DNA of 64,000 bases from Variovorax paradoxus (lineage in GTDB: Bacteria; Pseudomonadota; Gammaproteobacteria; Burkholderiales; Burkholderiaceae_C). Every line of letters starts with the position of its first letter. Position 1 is the stretch's first letter. This document shows, piece by piece, positions 60,785 through 64,000 of the stretch. Under the pieces are notes generated by a model. That model saw only the letters and a program-made list of their open reading frames with translations, had not been told where the DNA came from and searched no databases. Made by a program: the position numbers and the translations under genes. Location of the stretch: the NCBI RefSeq assembly GCF_902712855.1, contig NZ_LR743508.1, positions 124,001 to 188,000 on the forward strand, given 5' to 3'.

Positions 60785-62329
60785 ATGGACACCACCTCCC
60801 ACCCCGGCGCAGAGCTCGTCGAGAAATCCGCGGTCGAGCTGCGCCGCCTCATCGGCAGCAAGGCGGTGTCGCCGGTCGAGCTGCTCGAAGCCTGCATCGC
60901 GCGCATCGCGCACCTGAACCCCTACGTCAACGCGGTCACCGCCACCTGCTTCGAGCGCGCGCGCACCGAGGCGCGGGCGGCTGAAAGCGCCGTGATGCGC
61001 GGCGACACGCTCGGCCTGCTGCACGGCCTGCCGCTCGGCGTGAAGGACCTTGAGTCGACCGAAGGCCTGCTCACCACCTGGGGCTCGCCGCTGTACCGCG
61101 ACCACGTGCCCGCGCAGGACATCGAGCTGGTCGCCCGCCTGCGCCGCGCGGGCGGCATCGTCGCGGGCAAGACCAACGTGCCCGAGATGGGCGCGGGCGC
61201 CAACTCGCGCAACGACGTGTGGGGCGCCACCGGAAACCCCTTCGATCCGAACCTCAATGCCGGCGGCTCCTCTGGCGGCTCGGCCGCCGCGCTGGCCTGC
61301 GACATGCTGCCGGTGTGCACCGGCTCCGACACCGGCGGCTCGCTGCGCATTCCGGCCGCCAAGTGCGGCGTGGTGGGCTTCCGCCCGTCGCCCGGCATCG
61401 TGCCGAGCGTGCGCAAGCCGCTGGGCTGGACGCCCATCTCGGTCGTCGGCCCGATGGGCCGCACGGTGGACGACGCCTGCCTGCAGCTCGCCGCCTCGGC
61501 CGGCATGCATGCTGGCGATGCGCTTAGCTATCCGCTCGATGCGATGTCGTTCCTGGCCCCGGCGCCGGTCGACCTGTCGACCCTGCGCGTGGCGTGGACC
61601 GAAGACTTCGGCACCTGCGCCGTGGACGATGGCATCCGCGCCACCTTCCGCGCGAAGATCGAGGCCATGCGGCACATGCTCCGGCGCTGCGACCGGGTCG
61701 ACTTCGACATGGGCGAGGCGCACCGCTGCTTCGACGTGCTGCGCGCCGAGGCCTTCGTGGCGGGCATGCAGGCGGCCTACGAGCGCGACCCCGACAGCCT
61801 GGGCCCGAACCCGCGCGCCAACTACGAGATGGGTGCGCGCATGAGCCTGCTCGACAGCGCCTGGGCACAGGCCGAGCAGACCCGGCTCATCAACCGCTTC
61901 CAGGCCACCTTCGCCGACTACGACCTGGTGCTGTCGCCCACCACGCCGGTCTCGCCGTTCCCGTGGACGCAGCCGTACGCGAGCCACATCAACGGCGAGC
62001 CGCAGGCCAACTACTACCGCTGGCTGGCGCTGACCTACGTGGTCACGCTGACCACGCACCCCGCTATCACGCTGCCCTGCGGCCTCGACCACGCGGGCAT
62101 GCCCTTCGGGCTGCAGGTGGTGGGCGGCTTCCGCACCGACCACCGCGTGCTCGGCGCGGCGCGGGCGATGGAGCAGGCCTTCGCAGCGCACCCGCCCCTG
62201 CGTCGCCCGCGGCCCGACCTCGCACGGCTGCGCGCCTCGCGGGCGGAGCCGCCGCTGACGTCGATCGTCACGTCGCCGCCCGTCTTCGGCGGCCGCGATG
62301 CGCAGGCCGCCGCGGTGTCGGCCGTCTGA
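60785..62329 (+). CDS. Amidase signature family enzyme
   Basis: 514 residues. The Ser-cisSer-Lys triad is intact: Lys87 (LGVKDLES), the Ser pair at 162-163 (GGSSGGSAAAL) and the nucleophile Ser186 (SDTGGSLRIP). It hydrolyses an amide to acid and ammonia in the cytosol; family members act on aliphatic or aryl amides, and the specificity is not readable. The C-terminal 40 residues (RASRAEPPLTSIVTS...) are low in complexity. Coupled with the TTT binding protein just upstream. Confidence 0.93.
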   Translation: MDTTSHPGAELVEKSAVELRRLIGSKAVSPVELLEACIARIAHLNPYVNAVTATCFERARTEARAAESAVMRGDTLGLLHGLPLGVKDLESTEGLLTTWGSPLYRDHVPAQDIELVARLRRAGGIVAGKTNVPEMGAGANSRNDVWGATGNPFDPNLNAGGSSGGSAAALACDMLPVCTGSDTGGSLRIPAAKCGVVGFRPSPGIVPSVRKPLGWTPISVVGPMGRTVDDACLQLAASAGMHAGDALSYPLDAMSFLAPAPVDLSTLRVAWTEDFGTCAVDDGIRATFRAKIEAMRHMLRRCDRVDFDMGEAHRCFDVLRAEAFVAGMQAAYERDPDSLGPNPRANYEMGARMSLLDSAWAQAEQTRLINRFQATFADYDLVLSPTTPVSPFPWTQPYASHINGEPQANYYRWLALTYVVTLTTHPAITLPCGLDHAGMPFGLQVVGGFRTDHRVLGAARAMEQAFAAHPPLRRPRPDLARLRASRAEPPLTSIVTSPPVFGGRDAQAAAVSAV

Positions 62330-62332
62330 GCG

Positions 62333-63784
62333 CTACCCGGCAAGCCGCGCGAGCGCGGCCTCCACGCCTTCGCCGAAGGCCGCGTCCACCAGCCGGAAGT
62401 GCTCGACCTGCCGCCGCTGGATGGCGTCGGGCACGCTCGCCATCGATGCGGCGATGTTCGCGGCAAGGCGCTGCCGCTCGCCCTCGTCCATGCGCCGGTA
62501 CAGGGCGCCGGCCTGCGCGTAGTCGCCCAGGCCCTGGCGGTCGTCGAAGCGCATCGCGTCGCCGGCCAGCGGCAGCGCGGGTTCGGCCAGCCGGTGGTCG
62601 GGACGCGGCCCGCCGAAGGAGTTGGGTTCGTAATAGGCGTCGGTGCGCGCCGGCACGTTGAGCCGCATCGCGCCGTCGGCATGGTAGGTGTGCACCGGCG
62701 ACAGCGGGCGGTTCACCGGCAGCGCCGCGTGGTGCGTGCCCACGCGGTAGCGCTGGGCGTCGGCGTAGGTCAGCAGCCGGCCCTGCAGCAGCTTGTCGGG
62801 CGACACGCAGATGCCCGGCACGAGGTGCGCCGGGTTGAAGGTGGCCTGCTCCACCTGCGCGAAATAGTTGTCGGGGTTGGCATGCAGCACGAGCAGGCCG
62901 ATCTCGATGAGCGGGTGCGCGCCCTGCGGCCACACGCAGGTGGGGTCGAAGGGGTTGAACGGCAGCGCCGCGGCCTGCGCCTCGCTCATCAACTGCACGT
63001 GCAGCGACCACGAAGGATGCTCGCCGCGCTCGATGGCCTCGAACAGGTCGCGCTGCGCGCTCTCGCGGTCCTCCGCGACGGCGCAGCGTGCCTCGGCGTC
63101 GGTGAGGCAGCGGACACCCTGCCGCGTGCGGAAATGGAACTTGGCCCACACCCGCTCGCCGGTCTCGTTCACCAGCCCGAAGGCATGCACGCCGTAGGCG
63201 TGCATGTGGCGGTAGCCGGCAGGCAGACCGCGGTCGGAGAACAGCATCACGATCTGGTGGATGCTCTCCGGCGAGAGCGACCAGAAGTCCCAGATCGCGG
63301 TGGGCGAGCGCAGGTGGCTCACCGGGTGGCGCTTGAGCGCGCGGACGAGGTCCGGAAACTTCTGCGGATCGCGGATGCACGCCACCGGCAGGTGGCTGCC
63401 GACCAGGTCCCAGTTGCCCTCCTCGGTATAGGCCTTGAGCGCGAAGCCGCGCATGTCGCGCTCGGCATCGGCGCAGCCGCGCTCGCCCGTCAGGCCCGAG
63501 AAGCGCACCAGCACCGGCGTGGCCTGCCCCGGCTGCAGCACGCGCGCGCGGGTGTAGCGCGCGATGTCGCCGGTGATGCGCAACGTGCCGAATGCGGCGG
63601 CGCCCTTGGCATGCAGCACGCGCTCGGGAATGCGCTCGCGCGCGAGGTAGGCCAGCTTCTCGGCCATCTGGTAGTCCTGCAGCAGCACCGGCCCGCGCGG
63701 GCCTGCGGTGATCGAGCGACTGCTGTCGACCACGGGGGCGCCGCCCGCGGTGGTCAACGTGGGCGGCCTGTTGTCTTTGTTCAT
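62333..63784 (-). CDS. Divergent monofunctional haem catalase
   Basis: 483 residues. The distal His58 (RVLHAKGAAAFG), the proximal Tyr340 and Arg336 (GRLLTYADAQRYRVG) and the WDFWSLSPESIHQ stretch mark a typical haem catalase. But the segment that normally reads VGNNTPVFF reads VGSHLPVAC here (residues 128-136), so the distal Asn is missing, and GxNYxxLPVN reads GTHHAALPVN. The protein may therefore have low catalase activity, or act as a peroxidase. No signal peptide. The stop is only three bases from the amidase stop on the other strand. Confidence 0.9.
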   Translation of the reverse strand: MNKDNRPPTLTTAGGAPVVDSSRSITAGPRGPVLLQDYQMAEKLAYLARERIPERVLHAKGAAAFGTLRITGDIARYTRARVLQPGQATPVLVRFSGLTGERGCADAERDMRGFALKAYTEEGNWDLVGSHLPVACIRDPQKFPDLVRALKRHPVSHLRSPTAIWDFWSLSPESIHQIVMLFSDRGLPAGYRHMHAYGVHAFGLVNETGERVWAKFHFRTRQGVRCLTDAEARCAVAEDRESAQRDLFEAIERGEHPSWSLHVQLMSEAQAAALPFNPFDPTCVWPQGAHPLIEIGLLVLHANPDNYFAQVEQATFNPAHLVPGICVSPDKLLQGRLLTYADAQRYRVGTHHAALPVNRPLSPVHTYHADGAMRLNVPARTDAYYEPNSFGGPRPDHRLAEPALPLAGDAMRFDDRQGLGDYAQAGALYRRMDEGERQRLAANIAASMASVPDAIQRRQVEHFRLVDAAFGEGVEAALARLAG

Positions 63785-64000
63785 GGCGATCTCCCGGATC
63801 GGGTCTCGGGCGGATGGTCGGGCCGTTCCAACGGCGTGTATTGAAGAAGAGTGGCCCGTTTTGAACGCTCGCCCGGCACGAAGCGCCATGCGACGCCCCC
63901 CGGCGGCAAGCCCGTGCGCGCGAATGTGCAAAGCCGCGCCCAAGCCGACAAGACGGCGCGCGCCCGCAGTTGCACGATGGAGGCCCTCCGAAACGGACCT
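63785..64000. other. End of window, catalase upstream region
   Basis: 216 bp with no supported gene. It should contain the catalase promoter, on the minus strand. Open frames here have no recognisable content, and no OxyR-type site was identified. Confidence 0.4.

Noticed and set aside
1..64000. CRISPR arrays, rRNA and tRNA genes, insertion sequences with transposase
   Set aside because: No regularly spaced repeats, RNA gene signatures or transposase motifs were seen anywhere in the window.

Overview
The window is high-GC, gene-dense DNA from a betaproteobacterium. Two orphan Bug/TTT-type periplasmic binding proteins, many LysR and AraC regulators, hydantoin and aromatic-ester catabolism genes and a multi-copy-looking palindromic element all point to the Burkholderiales, most likely Comamonadaceae close to Variovorax. 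That placement is inference from gene content; no rRNA or tRNA gene is present to confirm it. All functions come from reading motifs, without any search.

Left part (1-15300): the end of an amidohydrolase and an SMP-30/gluconolactonase, a short-chain dehydrogenase, a VOC protein and a YihY membrane protein; a decayed TonB-receptor 3' end; a free methionine-(R)-sulfoxide reductase; an orphan type VI secretion module on the minus strand (PASTA-like exported protein, VgrG, a 1400-residue PAAR-RHS protein with a short unusual tail); then small stress or hypothetical genes and an alpha/beta hydrolase.

Middle (15718-38811): a stand-alone nonribosomal peptide synthetase with the uncommon order truncated C - A - C - T; a PAS-GGDEF cyclase; a minus-strand operon (acyl-CoA ligase, enoyl-CoA hydratase, TTT binding protein, tannase/feruloyl-esterase lipoprotein) followed by a LuxR regulator, which looks like capture of aromatic esters and CoA-dependent side-chain degradation; an SDR with a GlxA-type regulator; a MOSC protein; a TRAP-type binding protein translationally coupled to a membrane GGDEF-EAL protein; an MFS transporter and two tandem Crp/Fnr regulators.

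Right part (38905-64000): a hydantoin/D-amino-acid cluster (LysR, amino-acid-type ABC importer, D-carbamoylase, D-hydantoinase, hydantoin-type racemase, amino-acid racemase); two tandem penicillin-acylase-family lipoproteins; AraC and LysR regulators with a divergent MFS transporter; a 267-bp composite palindromic element wedged between that transporter and an adenine-deaminase-type gene; an AraC regulator; a DsbA-like protein; a LysR regulator divergent from a TTT binding protein plus amidase; and a catalase with replaced distal-pocket residues.

The items most worth a second look are the synthetase architecture, the composite palindromic element, the RHS tail with its neighbour, the binding protein/c-di-GMP couple and the altered catalase.
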